Assembly: GCA_964036195.1 (NCBI GenBank)
Contig: OZ038458.1
Coordinates: forward strand, 3,224,001-3,288,000
Source of the DNA: Sphaerolaimus hirsutus
Taxonomy: Eukaryota; Nematoda; Chromadorea; Monhysterida; Sphaerolaimidae
Direction of reading: 5' to 3'
DNA: 64,000 nt
Below the pieces are notes generated by a model. That model saw only the letters and a list, made by a program, of their open reading frames with translations, had not been told where the DNA came from and searched no databases. Positions 1 to 9,530 of the stretch are shown here, one piece after another. A program made the translations under genes and the position numbers. Numbering within the stretch: position 1 is the first letter of the stretch; each line of letters begins with the position of its first letter.

Positions 1-27
1 GTACGCTTATTTGGTGGAATAATAAAC

Positions 28-1884
28 ATGGCGCTAGACAAGGGTGCCGTATTATTAATTGTACACACTCAGAACTCGATGGTCGACTCGACGCGACCCG
101 AATTTGGCGCCTACTATCGAAATTTGTATGGTGCGGCGCTAGCGCTTGAACGCGATGCTCTCCTGGCCCGCGGCGACTACACCGAGTCGACGCGGGAGTC
201 ACGCAGCAACGACAGAACTTTCGGCGCCTACATTGACCAGGGCGTGTGGTCGATTGACTGGCAAAAACCAGGGCATAGAGTGCGCTACAACTACATACAA
301 GGGAATCCTCCAAAAATGGTACCAATAAACATGCTTTTATCACACCAAAATGATAAGACTGGTCTGATTGTTGTCGCTTTGCAGCCACCAGCGCCGAAAG
401 TGCTTGCCGCCGACAACAAAGGGCGCCCTTTGTCGACGGATCGCGGCTCGCCGGCCGCCGTCGATCGAGCGCACTCGAGCCACGTGTACCGCAGGCCGCG
501 CACGCAAACTCCAGAGCGTCGCGACGACACTAGGCGGCACAGAAGCGACAAAACCTCGCGGCGCGGCACAAAATACGGTGACAGCGGCCACCAACAGTCG
601 AGCAATGTTAGTTTATCAGTGTCGGACTTGTCCAGTAGGTGGGATAGATGGGCAATCATTAAGTTCATGGTAACCATGGTGCAATTGGTGCAGATGCGGG
701 GTGCCCGGGCGCAGACAAACTGGATTGTAACACGCGGGTTGCCAATGTCTGTTTTGAGCACCTCTACTATCAAGAAAATGTCGCATGACATCACGGCCTA
801 CATTGCTGGCGGTGATATAGACATCAGTGATCTGGCGTACGAAAATCCCAAAAACCCGGCTGAAAAACTTTCCCTGACGTCGACAATACGCCTAATTTAT
901 GAGCCACTAATCACCGGCGCTGCGCTGCCGTTCAGAAAACCGATAAACACTGATAGTACGCCAATGTTTACCTTGTCTGAATCGATGATTAACATGGAAT
1001 CTGATGATTTTTCGGCGCTGTTAATTGGCGACTCGTGCGTGCGAGGGCTCGCGTCAGAGCTGAAATCCATGTGTCTGCGCCGCAATTTCACACCCAGCAT
1101 CCACACCACTGGCGCTCTGTTTACCGGGAGGCGCTTGGGCACTATTGTGCCGGTTGTTACCCTGTGCAAATTGACGTGCCGATACGACGTTGTGGTAATT
1201 CGCACGATACTGGATTTTGCCGCCGTTGAGTACTGGGATAATTTTACCAAAGATAGCGACCGGTACTCAGCGTGGCGGCAGGGCTTTTTCTCACCAATGT
1301 GGCGCACTTTGTCAAAAATGCTGGAATGGCTTGACAAAAATGAGTTGACAGAAACGCGCATTTACGTGTCAATAATGCACCCTATTTTGTGTGGCCACAA
1401 ATCCGAGCACAATAACCCGACTGAGCTTTATTACCTGTGGGAATACATGAGCGTGTTTGAGGATACTTTGCTGGACTACTTCAAGCGAATGTGCCGCGTC
1501 AAATTTCTGCTTATGATTGACTCGCTGCTCTCAAACGCGCGCAAGTATTTACCAGATGAAAAAACACCCTGGCCCGCCTACTTGACATCCGTCGCGGATG
1601 ATGGGCTGCATCCTACAAAATGGTTCAATATCCAGCTAGCGCGCGAAATTGTGATCCAAGCTTCTGTGGATAAATATGTGTCTGTTGATAACAAGTCATG
1701 TTTGATCACTCTTTTGCCAAAAAACATCCCAACACGCTCAGACAACAACACAAACACGAAATGGAAACAGAGAGCCGCTCGGATCAACTACGCGCCACAC
1801 TGCAGAAAAGTCTTCCGATACCAGTACAACTGGGAAAGAAAGCAGTTCGCAATGGGGGGGGGGATTACCACGCATCCTTCGTAG
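28..1884 (+). CDS. LINE ORF1, SGNH/GDSL-esterase-like protein
   Basis: This 618-codon ORF starts with ATG. Residues about 1-230 are low-similarity and rich in Arg, Ser and Asp. The C-terminal half looks like an SGNH hydrolase: a block I motif LLIGDSCVRGL with the nucleophile Ser at residue 336, and a block V motif DDGLHPT with Asp525 and His528, the usual Asp-x-x-His pair. LINE ORF1 proteins of this type bind element RNA and may act on lipids or membranes; the activity is inferred from motifs only. The last codons run through a 10-G homopolymer (about 1854-1863) and end at a TAG 31 bases before the first usable start of ORF2. No CCHC knuckle or RRM was seen. Confidence 0.8.
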   Translation: MALDKGAVLLIVHTQNSMVDSTRPEFGAYYRNLYGAALALERDALLARGDYTESTRESRSNDRTFGAYIDQGVWSIDWQKPGHRVRYNYIQGNPPKMVPINMLLSHQNDKTGLIVVALQPPAPKVLAADNKGRPLSTDRGSPAAVDRAHSSHVYRRPRTQTPERRDDTRRHRSDKTSRRGTKYGDSGHQQSSNVSLSVSDLSSRWDRWAIIKFMVTMVQLVQMRGARAQTNWIVTRGLPMSVLSTSTIKKMSHDITAYIAGGDIDISDLAYENPKNPAEKLSLTSTIRLIYEPLITGAALPFRKPINTDSTPMFTLSESMINMESDDFSALLIGDSCVRGLASELKSMCLRRNFTPSIHTTGALFTGRRLGTIVPVVTLCKLTCRYDVVVIRTILDFAAVEYWDNFTKDSDRYSAWRQGFFSPMWRTLSKMLEWLDKNELTETRIYVSIMHPILCGHKSEHNNPTELYYLWEYMSVFEDTLLDYFKRMCRVKFLLMIDSLLSNARKYLPDEKTPWPAYLTSVADDGLHPTKWFNIQLAREIVIQASVDKYVSVDNKSCLITLLPKNIPTRSDNNTNTKWKQRAARINYAPHCRKVFRYQYNWERKQFAMGGGITTHPS

Positions 1885-1915
1885 CGGGCTACGGACACCT
1901 ATTTGCGAGTTACCC

Positions 1916-4900
1916 TTGATCAACAATTACCGATATGAATCGACCCTCAAAAAAACCCCCCGCAGACCGCCGCCACGACAAGTAAACAGTGAAAAATCTA
2001 CGGGTGCCAATTCCGCTGATTTTGATGTTTTTGATTGGGTTTTTGGCGAAATTGTGGATGTGTTTTTGATTACGTTTGCATTACATTACCTTGGCCGCTT
2101 TATCTCATTGCGACTGGTGAAATTTCCACTGTTGTTTTTTGTGTTACTGGTAAACTTACGTCTGGCCTCTGGTGCTACACCAGACGTGGATTTAGGAAAT
2201 GAAAATGTGATTTCAAATTTGGATATGGCGAAATCGATGTGGCTAGTGGGGCAATCATTAAACATGCTGAAAATCTTTTACCAGAACGTTCGCAGCGCAC
2301 TGACCAATACAGATGGCTTGACGGCACTGTTGGAACAGCGTCGATATGATGTGATTCTACTCTGTGAGACACAATCGAAATCGAATGCGGACTTACCGGA
2401 AAATTGTTACTATGATAGACTTGCGGTGCACAAGCCACAAAGTATCGGTAAGGGCGCTGCGGGCGGTCTCGTGGCTTACACACGAAAAGAGCTACGCGGA
2501 GTCTACCTAGATTTGACACAGGATAATGACGTTGGTGAACATGTGCTGCATGTTGCTATTAAATGTGAGAACAGAAATTTCTTCTTTACTGTTGTATACT
2601 TAGAGAATAATGGTAAGGTGATAAAAAGTGCAACGTGCAAGGAGTTGAACGAAAAAATTCTGTCGCATTTATCGGGGGTGATTTACAATTACCGCGAAAG
2701 GAATAATTCGTTTGCTATTCTTGGCGATTTTAATGGCCACGTCGGCGCAGATATTCCAGGAAATACTCTAAAAATGAATGAAAATGGCAAAATGGTAAAT
2801 TCGTGGTACAATGGGATAAACCTGATGCCACAAAACGGTCAATTGGATGGTTTGTGGACATTCAAACGCGGTAATTGTAAATCGGTGCTGGATTTATTGT
2901 TCTGTGAGGGTCCGGAAATAAACAGGGTCTCTGGTAAAGTAAATGATGACGTGTCTGGCGATCTAATTTCTAGTGACCACCTGCCAATGAATGTGCTCCT
3001 TGAGGTGAAAAAATTTACCACGCGTGCGATTGAGGAATCTTTAAACTGGCAAATTCAAACAAGGGCTGATTTTGAAGACTACAAGAGAAATTTGGACATC
3101 ACCGTGGGAGCCGACGCATTGGCAGGTGGCCACAAAGCGCTGATCGATTCAATTCATGAAGCGGCGCAATTGACAAAGCCGGCGGGTAATCGGCGTTCAA
3201 GAAAAATTGATAAATTTCTCGGAAAATTGCTGCGAAAGGTAAACAAGTGTCGACGTAAGGTTCGGGACTCTAACGGCAATAAATCACATCTTCTCGAACT
3301 GCAACTAGAGCGAGCAAGGCTAAACAGGTACAAAAACTGGAAACAACAGAAAGCGGCAGCACATCACTGTGACAATGTTGCTAAAGCGAAATCGGCACTG
3401 GGTTTGTTCAAAACACTCAAAACGGCAAAATGCTCGGGGACTGGTAAATTTGCGTTGAAGCACAAAAACGGAGAGATCGTTAATGACGACGAAATTGGTG
3501 ACGTTTTGTTAACAGTGTGGGCCGATATTATGACACCAAATCCCGGGCAGCATGTTACCGAAATGAGTGCTACATCATGGCGCGGCAGCGACATTGTTGC
3601 ATCGGCTGAACACGCAGAGCTCATGGCTCCAATTGACCTGGGGGAGCTAAATGAAGCCCTGAAACGACTTCGGAATGGAAAATCAGCCGGAACCACTAAT
3701 GTGAAACACGAATTGCTTAAGAACTTAAACGGGGCCGGGAAAGAATCCATGCTGGCGCTTTTTAACAAGTGGTTTGATGGCGAAAAATTAGATGTTGACC
3801 TGCAGACATCTAAAATGATCTTTCTGCACAAAAAAGGGGCGACAACGGACATAACCAACTATCGAACCCTGGGAACAAGCTGCAATATTTTGAAACTTTA
3901 CATGAGCATACTAAATAAACGGACGTTGAAGGCATTTGAACATTCTGGGGGGTTTGGTGAATTACAGGGTGGATTTCGCGCAAAAAAGAGGACATTAGAT
4001 AACCTGATTATTATTGAAGCGGCGAGACAACACGCAAAAAAAGAGCACGGGGGTCTGCTGGCGTGTTTCGTCGATGCCGCCAAAGCTTTCGACAAAGTGG
4101 ATAGGCGGAAATTGTGGTCAAAAATGGCATTTATGGGTTTTCCGAATAAATTTGTTTCAGCACTAGCCCGGACTTACGATAATCAGAAATGTGTACTAAC
4201 GTTCAATGACCACACAACGCATAAAACTGACTACCCTATCGGGCTGAGACAAGGGTGCTGCTGGTCGCCAACAGGGTTCATTATTTACTTGGCGGACTTA
4301 CGGCTACACCTGGAAGCCATGGACGTAGGGGCGGTTATCCCAAAGTACGGAAAAGTACCCGGAGTATTTTTCGCCGATGACATATGCTTTTTGAGTAACA
4401 CGGAACCCGAAATGCAGCAAATTCTGGATGCATTCAGCGCATGGAGTTGGCAATGGAGCTTGTCAGTGAACGTTGGAAAGAGTTCTCTACTCCGCTTCGG
4501 AAAAAAAGCGACGCAACGAAAATGGCGCCTGGGCTTCGACAAAAACCACGTGCCAACACACATCGCTGAAATTGATAGGGTGAAATACCTAGGGGTGTCA
4601 ATAACAAGCGATGCCGACCCATATCGACAACACCGGCTGGATGCTGTGAGGAAATTGGAACAGATGTGCTTTATGACCATGCATTGCGCCAAAAAGTCAC
4701 ATACACCGCTCTATAGTGCAATTCGACTGTGGAAGGGTGTGGCGGAACCTACAGCATTGTATGGCTGTGATGTCGTCGGATTAACAAAGGAGTTGCTGAA
4801 AAAAGCGGACAGTATTTTTATCAAGTGCATGAAAAACACGGCTGGCATTCCCCAAACCCACTCGACGGCTGCCCTGGAGTTTGATCTGTCAACTGACGGA

Positions 4901-5407
4901 ACTTCCTGGCGACATAAAGCGCACACACTGGGGCTTTGCAGATATTTGGAGGGACAGCGCGATGGAAAATTGTTGAAAAGTGCATATTGTTATTTGGAAT
5001 CGAATAAATCGAAATTGACAGAAAAAGTGCTGAAATCAGGAAATTTGAACGAAATTGCAGCTCTGCGATTTGACATTTCCATTGGCACCAGAGCAGCAAC
5101 TTTTGCGGCACAATTCTCGCTGGCAAAAACGGATGCAATTACCATGAAACCGGTGTTGTTGAAAAAATATCTGTCAAATTGTGGTGTCACCAGGCGGAAG
5201 ATAAACGCGAGCAAATCATCTGTGTTATCGAAAACCCAGATTTGCGATGAAAGCCCGGTTGAGTTATTTAGATTGACAGCAGCCCATATGTCCTGGTTTC
5301 GAGCCAGACATGGGGTGTTGCCCCGGCTGAGGAATTTTGATAGTGTGATTTCATGTTCGAAATGTCACCCAGGGTTGGGCGAAAATCAACCGAGATTAAC
5401 CGTGTGA
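1916..5407 (+). CDS. LINE ORF2, endonuclease and reverse transcriptase, cut short by a TGA
   Basis: The frame encodes 1163 residues from a TTG (no early ATG; the first in-frame ATG is near residue 104). Residues about 43-85 form one long hydrophobic stretch. An APE-like endonuclease follows: QNVRS at 123-127, ET near 150, GDFNGH at 270-275 and SDHLP from 353. The reverse transcriptase has NYRTLGTS, a QGGF block, AFDKVDR, GLRQGC and the catalytic FADD at 819-822. No RNase H is seen. The C terminus has CSKC (1147-1150). The TGA at 5405-5407 interrupts what looks like a CCHC knuckle, because HLLGIC continues in the same frame just after it. Two ORFs this long are otherwise intact, so the copy is young. 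Confidence 0.88.
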   Translation: MINNYRYESTLKKTPRRPPPRQVNSEKSTGANSADFDVFDWVFGEIVDVFLITFALHYLGRFISLRLVKFPLLFFVLLVNLRLASGATPDVDLGNENVISNLDMAKSMWLVGQSLNMLKIFYQNVRSALTNTDGLTALLEQRRYDVILLCETQSKSNADLPENCYYDRLAVHKPQSIGKGAAGGLVAYTRKELRGVYLDLTQDNDVGEHVLHVAIKCENRNFFFTVVYLENNGKVIKSATCKELNEKILSHLSGVIYNYRERNNSFAILGDFNGHVGADIPGNTLKMNENGKMVNSWYNGINLMPQNGQLDGLWTFKRGNCKSVLDLLFCEGPEINRVSGKVNDDVSGDLISSDHLPMNVLLEVKKFTTRAIEESLNWQIQTRADFEDYKRNLDITVGADALAGGHKALIDSIHEAAQLTKPAGNRRSRKIDKFLGKLLRKVNKCRRKVRDSNGNKSHLLELQLERARLNRYKNWKQQKAAAHHCDNVAKAKSALGLFKTLKTAKCSGTGKFALKHKNGEIVNDDEIGDVLLTVWADIMTPNPGQHVTEMSATSWRGSDIVASAEHAELMAPIDLGELNEALKRLRNGKSAGTTNVKHELLKNLNGAGKESMLALFNKWFDGEKLDVDLQTSKMIFLHKKGATTDITNYRTLGTSCNILKLYMSILNKRTLKAFEHSGGFGELQGGFRAKKRTLDNLIIIEAARQHAKKEHGGLLACFVDAAKAFDKVDRRKLWSKMAFMGFPNKFVSALARTYDNQKCVLTFNDHTTHKTDYPIGLRQGCCWSPTGFIIYLADLRLHLEAMDVGAVIPKYGKVPGVFFADDICFLSNTEPEMQQILDAFSAWSWQWSLSVNVGKSSLLRFGKKATQRKWRLGFDKNHVPTHIAEIDRVKYLGVSITSDADPYRQHRLDAVRKLEQMCFMTMHCAKKSHTPLYSAIRLWKGVAEPTALYGCDVVGLTKELLKKADSIFIKCMKNTAGIPQTHSTAALEFDLSTDGTSWRHKAHTLGLCRYLEGQRDGKLLKSAYCYLESNKSKLTEKVLKSGNLNEIAALRFDISIGTRAATFAAQFSLAKTDAITMKPVLLKKYLSNCGVTRRKINASKSSVLSKTQICDESPVELFRLTAAHMSWFRARHGVLPRLRNFDSVISCSKCHPGLGENQPRLTV

Positions 5408-5644
5408 CATTTACTGGGCATATGCGGCGACAAAACAATTAAAATGAAATTGTCAAACGTAATACACAACGCTGACTGCAACTGTGAAAGCCCGAGTTCG
5501 GGGATTGCGAGCAGAATAAAATGGCTACTAAACTCAAACAGATGCGGATATCACAGATGCAAAATTGGCAGATTTTTGGAGGAGGGAATGAGAATTTACG
5601 TTTCACGATGGCGAGCAGAGCAGCGAACTACAGCGAAAATTTAG
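5408..5644 (+). pseudogene. In-frame continuation of LINE ORF2 after the stop
   Basis: The ORF2 reading frame stays open for 78 codons after the TGA. It begins HLLGIC, whose His and Cys complete a C-x2-C-x14-H-x4-C pattern with the Cys pair just before the stop, and goes on with more Cys (NADCNC, NRCGYHRC). This suggests the stop is a recent nonsense change and the ancestral ORF2 ended near here. Confidence 0.6.
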
Positions 5645-6035
5645 AATGCAAAAATTGCAAAAGTGGATGAAACATTTGAAAAGGTAAAGAAAAATAAACA
5701 GGTATCACCGACCGTGACATGGTAACTGATTGCTGGATAAACATGGACTGCCTGGTAAAAGCGGATTATTAGACGCAGCATGCCATCGACGTAGACGTTT
5801 TGGTGAATATGGTCGGTCAAGCAAAACCCAGACGACATCTGCAATGTGATATTTTGATACATTATTGTGATATATGCATGGCATGATTCTGATAATTTAT
5901 GGTCTCATCAAGTTTTGTGTATAATTTTACCATGGGGTGGAACTCAGCACACCACTGTTAAACTCTCAGTGGGTAGTTCTTGCTTAGCAAACTAGTCTTT
6001 GCGACGCGAAACCCGAAATGAACAAACTTAACTTT
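5645..6035 (+). other. LINE 3' untranslated tail or unassigned spacer
   Basis: No coding potential and no repeat partner elsewhere in the window. It lies between the ORF2 frame and the point where homology to the 46.0-kb region resumes, so most of it is probably the LINE 3' UTR. Confidence 0.45.
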
Positions 6036-6273
6036 TCAATTTTGTGCCGTAAGTAGTGTAAAATTACAGCATAAAATTAAAAAATTTGTGCCAAAATTCA
6101 CAACTTTCAGTACGATTAAAACAAACCGATGAGCTTTCGAAACAGAAACATCTGCATATGCGCTTTCTTTGACTGAAATTACAGCGGTTATCTTTATCCA
6201 CCTGTAATTAGCTTTAATTACCCAAAAATCAATTTTACGCTGGGACGAATTTTACGTCGACCTGTAATCGCAG
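6036..6273 (+). mobile_element. Right half of a long-TIR MITE, truncated by the LINE
   Basis: Matches the right arm of the complete element at 45825-46256 and ends in the same CTGTAATCGCAG. Its left arm is missing where the LINE tail begins. Confidence 0.65.
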
Positions 6274-6442
6274 CATTAGAGGTCCAAAATTATCTATGTT
6301 TAGAAAGCGATTGTTCACCTGAAAGTTTTCATTCTTGACACTCTTCTAGTCATTTGACATGATGTGAAATTGGCCCCAGGGGTTATGAACTGACTGGTGG
6401 ACAGACTGGACGCTATCTTTTCGCCTACAGGTGAGTTCAGGG

Positions 6443-6653
6443 GCCAGTTCCGCAAGTGGAGCAGTGAGAAAAAAAGTGGCAAATGCGAAGTGAAATGGGA
6501 AGTGAATTGAGAAGAAAAATGGCAAACGCGAAGGGAAATTTCTTTTTCGTTTTTTACTACGGTTTTGCCAATTTACTTGCCATTTCACTTCGCTTTTGCC
6601 AATTTGCCATTTGCCACTTTTTTCTCACTTATCCACTTGCGGAACTGGCACCA
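6443..6653. mobile_element. Hairpin MITE ending in CCAGTTCCGCAAGTGGA
   Basis: Inverted ends (CAGTTCCGCAAGTGGA and TCCACTTGCGGAACTG) enclose repeated modules of the type AAATGGCAAATGCGAAG and their complements. The paralogous element is at 49855-50070. The right end continues as GGCACCAGG, an ending shared with other hairpins in the window. Confidence 0.7.
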
Positions 6654-6655
6654 GG

Positions 6656-7109
6656 AAATTTTATTTTATTTTATTTTTTATTTTATTTTTATTTGGTGCA
6701 ATTATAAATTATTTACTTCCTATTGCGTTGCGAATGTCTTTTATTATAACTCCACGTACCGCACAGTGCAGTTTGATGATTGCATGCACAAACCGAACGG
6801 AAAATTAAAATTAGTTACCTGATGGGAAATTTTAACGGAAAATTATCATTTTTGAAATTTTGAGTTTGATCCAGCTGTGACCGTTGACGCTGTATTTTGA
6901 TTACAATGAAGGTATTGATGAATATATTTTCCATGAAAAATATGAGACCTGTATCATCATCCACTCTCATGTATTTTAACCAATTTTACGTTCTTATTTT
7001 CTGTCAAGCTGTAATCGCAGCTTTAGACAAGTGTATGTGCATAGGTATGCATATTGTGCTTGCTGTCAGCCAAGTGTACCTACCTATCTATTACCTAAAG
7101 TACCTATTG
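6656..7109. other. AT-rich spacer, no gene
   Basis: It begins with a (TTTTA)n microsatellite at about 6660-6692, absent from copy B. The rest is paralogous to 50080-50580 apart from a TA-target MITE inserted in copy B at 50304. Nothing coding seen. Confidence 0.5.
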
Positions 7110-7352
7110 TGCCTACACACACTAGTTTTCATTGTGACTTCGTGTGAAAACTAAAAATTTTTCAAATGCAAATGGATGAACCCGGTTGAATGATTTAATT
7201 AAAATTAAATTTGAATTTAATTTAATAAAAGTTACAAATTGAAAATTTGAAAACTAAAACACATATAGCATACAATAAGAGTAGGCTGAATGTCGCCATG
7301 TGGCCATTTCAGTTTTCACACAAGTCACGGTGAAAACTAGTGTGTCTAGAGG
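7110..7352. mobile_element. MITE with ACACACTAGTTTTCA ends
   Basis: Left end CCTACACACACTAGTTTTCA and right end TGAAAACTAGTGTG are inverted. Related copies lie at 42572-42814 and 42822-43306. Copy B lacks this whole stretch at the matching place near 50585, so it was gained in A or lost in B. Confidence 0.7.
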
Positions 7353-7416
7353 GCCATTAACCAGCTTCAACCTCAAAAACGCATTTAATTACCCCCCCCC
7401 CCCCATTTCAGCACAG

Positions 7417-7525
7417 TGCGTTCGCAGTTCTGGCTGGGGCGGCTGCGGGAGCACGTGTGCAACACCGAGTGCCGGTACGAGAAGTGGGGCAAGAAGGCGC
7501 GCTGCATCGAGCACTGCCACCGCAC
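7417..7525 (+). CDS. Gene X exon gamma, copy A
   Basis: The acceptor is a run of 14 C followed by atttcagcacag; the exon could begin at 7412 if the upstream cag is used, but 7417 fits the phase of exon beta in copy B. Donor GTGAGA. Encodes VRSQFWLGRLREHV..., Cys-rich. Confidence 0.75.
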
Positions 7526-8944
7526 GTGAGACTGCTGGCGCCAGTCCCACACCCTGTACCTAAAGTGTAAAGTAAAGTGGCAAATGTAAAGTAAGGTGTC
7601 AAATGTAAAGCAAAGTGTCATGCCAAGTGTCAATTGTCATCACAAATGTATACTAAAGTGTCAATTGTCATGACAAATGTAAAGTAGAGTTAAGAGAGTA
7701 ATTGTGCAGTAAATTTACCGTTAATGAATGCAATGTGTAAAATATCACGAGGTTTGGTTGGTCTTTTATTCAGATGGGATACGGTAGATTGTGTCGAATG
7801 TCATGCAAAGTGTGAACTGTCATGATAAATGTGTAGTAAAGTGTCAAATGTCATGTCTAATGTCATGCAAAGTGTCTGTCATGACAAATGACAATTGACA
7901 GTAAAGCGTCAATTGTCATGCAAAGTTCAGTAATAAAATCTTATCTTTTTGTTTTGATTGACATTTTACATGACACTTTGCTTTACATTTGACACTTTAC
8001 AGGGACTGGGACTGCCCTCTGGAGAAATAAATAAAAAACAATTTTGAAGTGAGAAGTTGTAAGACAAATGGCAAATGACAAGAAAACGCTAAAAACTTTT
8101 TTTCACTTTTTGCTTGCCATTTTACTTCTCACTTCTGAATTTTCTCACTTACCATTACACTTCTCACTTAACTTTCTACTTCTCACATATGAATCGATTA
8201 ATTTACTTCCCCAGTAGCGGAATTGGAACCAGCTGATGTAGTGGATATGTTTGGCGCTGCCATGGCGCAGGGCATTTTGGTACTCTCAAATGGCGCCACT
8301 CCACCACTGCACTGGGGGCAGTCCCAGACTAGTGATGTAAAAGCGCCATGGCGCTGGCGCTTGGCGCTAAAGCAAAAAGCGCCATGGCGCTTTTGGCTCT
8401 ATTTTGCTGTGGCGCCATGCTCATGAAAAGCGCCATGGCGCTTTTGGCGCTTGGCGCTACTTTTGACCAAAATGCCTGGCGCTGGCGCTATGGGTCGGAA
8501 AAGCGCCATGGAGATTTTGGCGCTTGGCGCCAAAGTTCTGGCGCTTTTCACATCACTATCCCAGACCCTGTAAATTGTAAAGTAGTGTCAAATGTCATGT
8601 CAAATGTCAATCAAAAGAAAAAAAGGTAAGATTTTATGACTGAACTAGACAACAGTTGACAATTGACAGTTCACATTTGTCATGCCAATTGACGCTTGGC
8701 ATGACACTTTACTTTACATTTGACACTCTACTTTACACTCACTTTACGGGGTCTGGGATTGGCACCAGGATGTTTGAAAATTGAGAAATAAATAACTTTC
8801 TTTTTCAGGTGGAAAGAATACTACATGCCGCTGGCTGGGCAGACATTGCGTAGATGGCGCGCCTATGTCAAAGGAATGGCCGTGGCAAACTTCAGGACTA
8901 GATTTGGAATTTTCTTCCCTGAGAAACCCTGGAGAAGGATATAG
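7417..8944 (+). CDS. Gene X, last two coding exons (copy A)
   Basis: These exons were not recognised as a known family. Exon gamma is 7417-7525 and exon delta 8809-8944, phase 2 across the junction (AC|gtgaga ... cag|GTGG), joining ...IEHCHR to TWKEYYMPLAG... and ending PWRRI-stop. The segment is basic and has a CNTEC...RCIEHC pattern (C-x3-C-x10-C-x3-C). Upstream exons would lie left of the window, beyond the LINE; their counterparts in copy B are at 42.4 and 45.4 kb. Both exons are conserved between copies, with one synonymous change in delta and none in gamma, so they are under constraint. An AATAAA occurs at about 9242. The gene converges on KIAA2013. Confidence 0.78.
7545..8010. mobile_element. 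H-family hairpin array (GTGTCAAATGTCATG modules)
   Basis: Starts CCAGTCCCACACCCTGTA and ends ACTTTACAGGGACTGGGA, inverted. The body repeats AAAGTGTCAAATGTCATG on both strands. The H family recurs at least ten times in this window. Confidence 0.65.
8330..8558. mobile_element. hAT-like MITE, TAGTGATGTAAAAGCG ends, copy A
   Basis: Perfect 8-bp TSD TCCCAGAC (8322-8329 and 8559-8566). Termini TAGTGATGT and ACATCACTA. The body is a chain of GGCGC/GGCGCC and GCCATGGCGC palindromes. The target is the H-family hairpin, whose end sequence is itself CCCAGAC. The same insertion is in copy B (51211-51436), so it predates the duplication. Confidence 0.88.
8565..8765. mobile_element. H-family hairpin
   Basis: CCAGACCCTGTAAATTG pairs with the right end GGGGTCTGGGATTGG. 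The body has GTCAAATGTCATG modules and a central AAAAGAAAAAAAGGTAAG spacer. Confidence 0.65.
8809..8944 (+). CDS. Gene X exon delta (terminal), copy A
   Basis: Acceptor ctttttcag. Encodes WKEYYMPLAGQ...PEKPWRRI then TAG. A stray inverted copy of this exon lies at 38893-39493. Confidence 0.8.
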
Positions 8945-9528
8945 TGTATTTGATAAGCGACAAAATTGTCGTTTTAAATTTTTTAAGTTTCTGTCAACTA
9001 CACTCGTCACTTGATGAAAATACTAAAAATTAAACTCCTACCGTTCAACTCGAATGGGTTCAATCTAAGCAGTTGTGTTCAATTTTTTTTCGAAATTTCG
9101 GTACGAAACTATATTTACTTACCTATTTAGTGTAGGGACGATGTAAGCAATGGAAAATTTCCAGAGGAAAAACCTAAATACAGGATATTTTGTTTCATTA
9201 TTTCATAATCATTAGATATTTCATTACAATGTATGCGAACAAATAAATTGGGTGAACTAACAGAGTATTTGTACATGGTTATCGTGTGAAGTGATTGATA
9301 TAGCAGGGGTAGTAAAGTGGGTAACCCCCCCCCCCCCCAAAACGCCCAGTTATCTATCTATCCCGGAAGCAAATTTTTCATCTGCAAAATCACTAGTTCA
9401 TGTTCCGTATTGCCTATTTTCAGCGATCTTTAGTAGTATATGGTCTTGTATACCTATTTTGAGCTATTTTGCACCTGTTTTTAGAGATTGTTCTCCCTGT
9501 TCTTCCTACTACACCTCGAAAAAGCCTA
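8945..9528. other. 3' flank of gene X, copy A
   Basis: Contains an AATAAA at about 9242, then an element edge at about 9301 with a C-run and CTATCTATC motifs typical of the GATAGATAGATAGCTGG repeats. Copy B carries an extra 416-bp insertion here (51993-52408). Confidence 0.5.
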
Positions 9529-9530
9529 TA

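Larger units (their letters stand above)
1..6035 (+). mobile_element. Non-LTR retrotransposon (LINE), 5' end outside window
   Basis: The segment holds two consecutive ORFs on one strand, ORF1 with an SGNH-esterase-like fold and ORF2 with APE-type endonuclease plus reverse transcriptase. There is no LTR and no RNase H motif that I can see. The 5' UTR lies beyond the left edge. The 3' limit is set by comparison with the paralogous region near 46.0 kb: sequence shared with that copy resumes at about 6036, in the middle of a long-TIR repeat, so the LINE or its tail replaced the left part of that repeat. No clear poly(A) or target-site duplication is visible. An esterase ORF1 is known from CR1-like and some other LINE clades; the clade is not assigned here. 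Confidence 0.85.
7526..8808 (+). other. Gene X intron gamma-delta (copy A), filled with MITEs
   Basis: From the donor the intron reads straight into a GTGTCAAATGTCATG hairpin array (about 7545-8010). Then come a T-type hairpin (about 8035-8235), a hAT-like GGCGCC element (8330-8558) and a second hairpin (8565-8765) before the acceptor tttttcag. The copy B intron (50740-51680) has the same order but lacks about 300 bp of the first array. Confidence 0.7.

Noticed and set aside
7300-7563. Plus-strand frame with many Ala, Ser and Thr over exon gamma
   Set aside because: Shadow frame; the frame VRSQFWLGRLREHV keeps phase with exon delta and is preceded by a proper acceptor.
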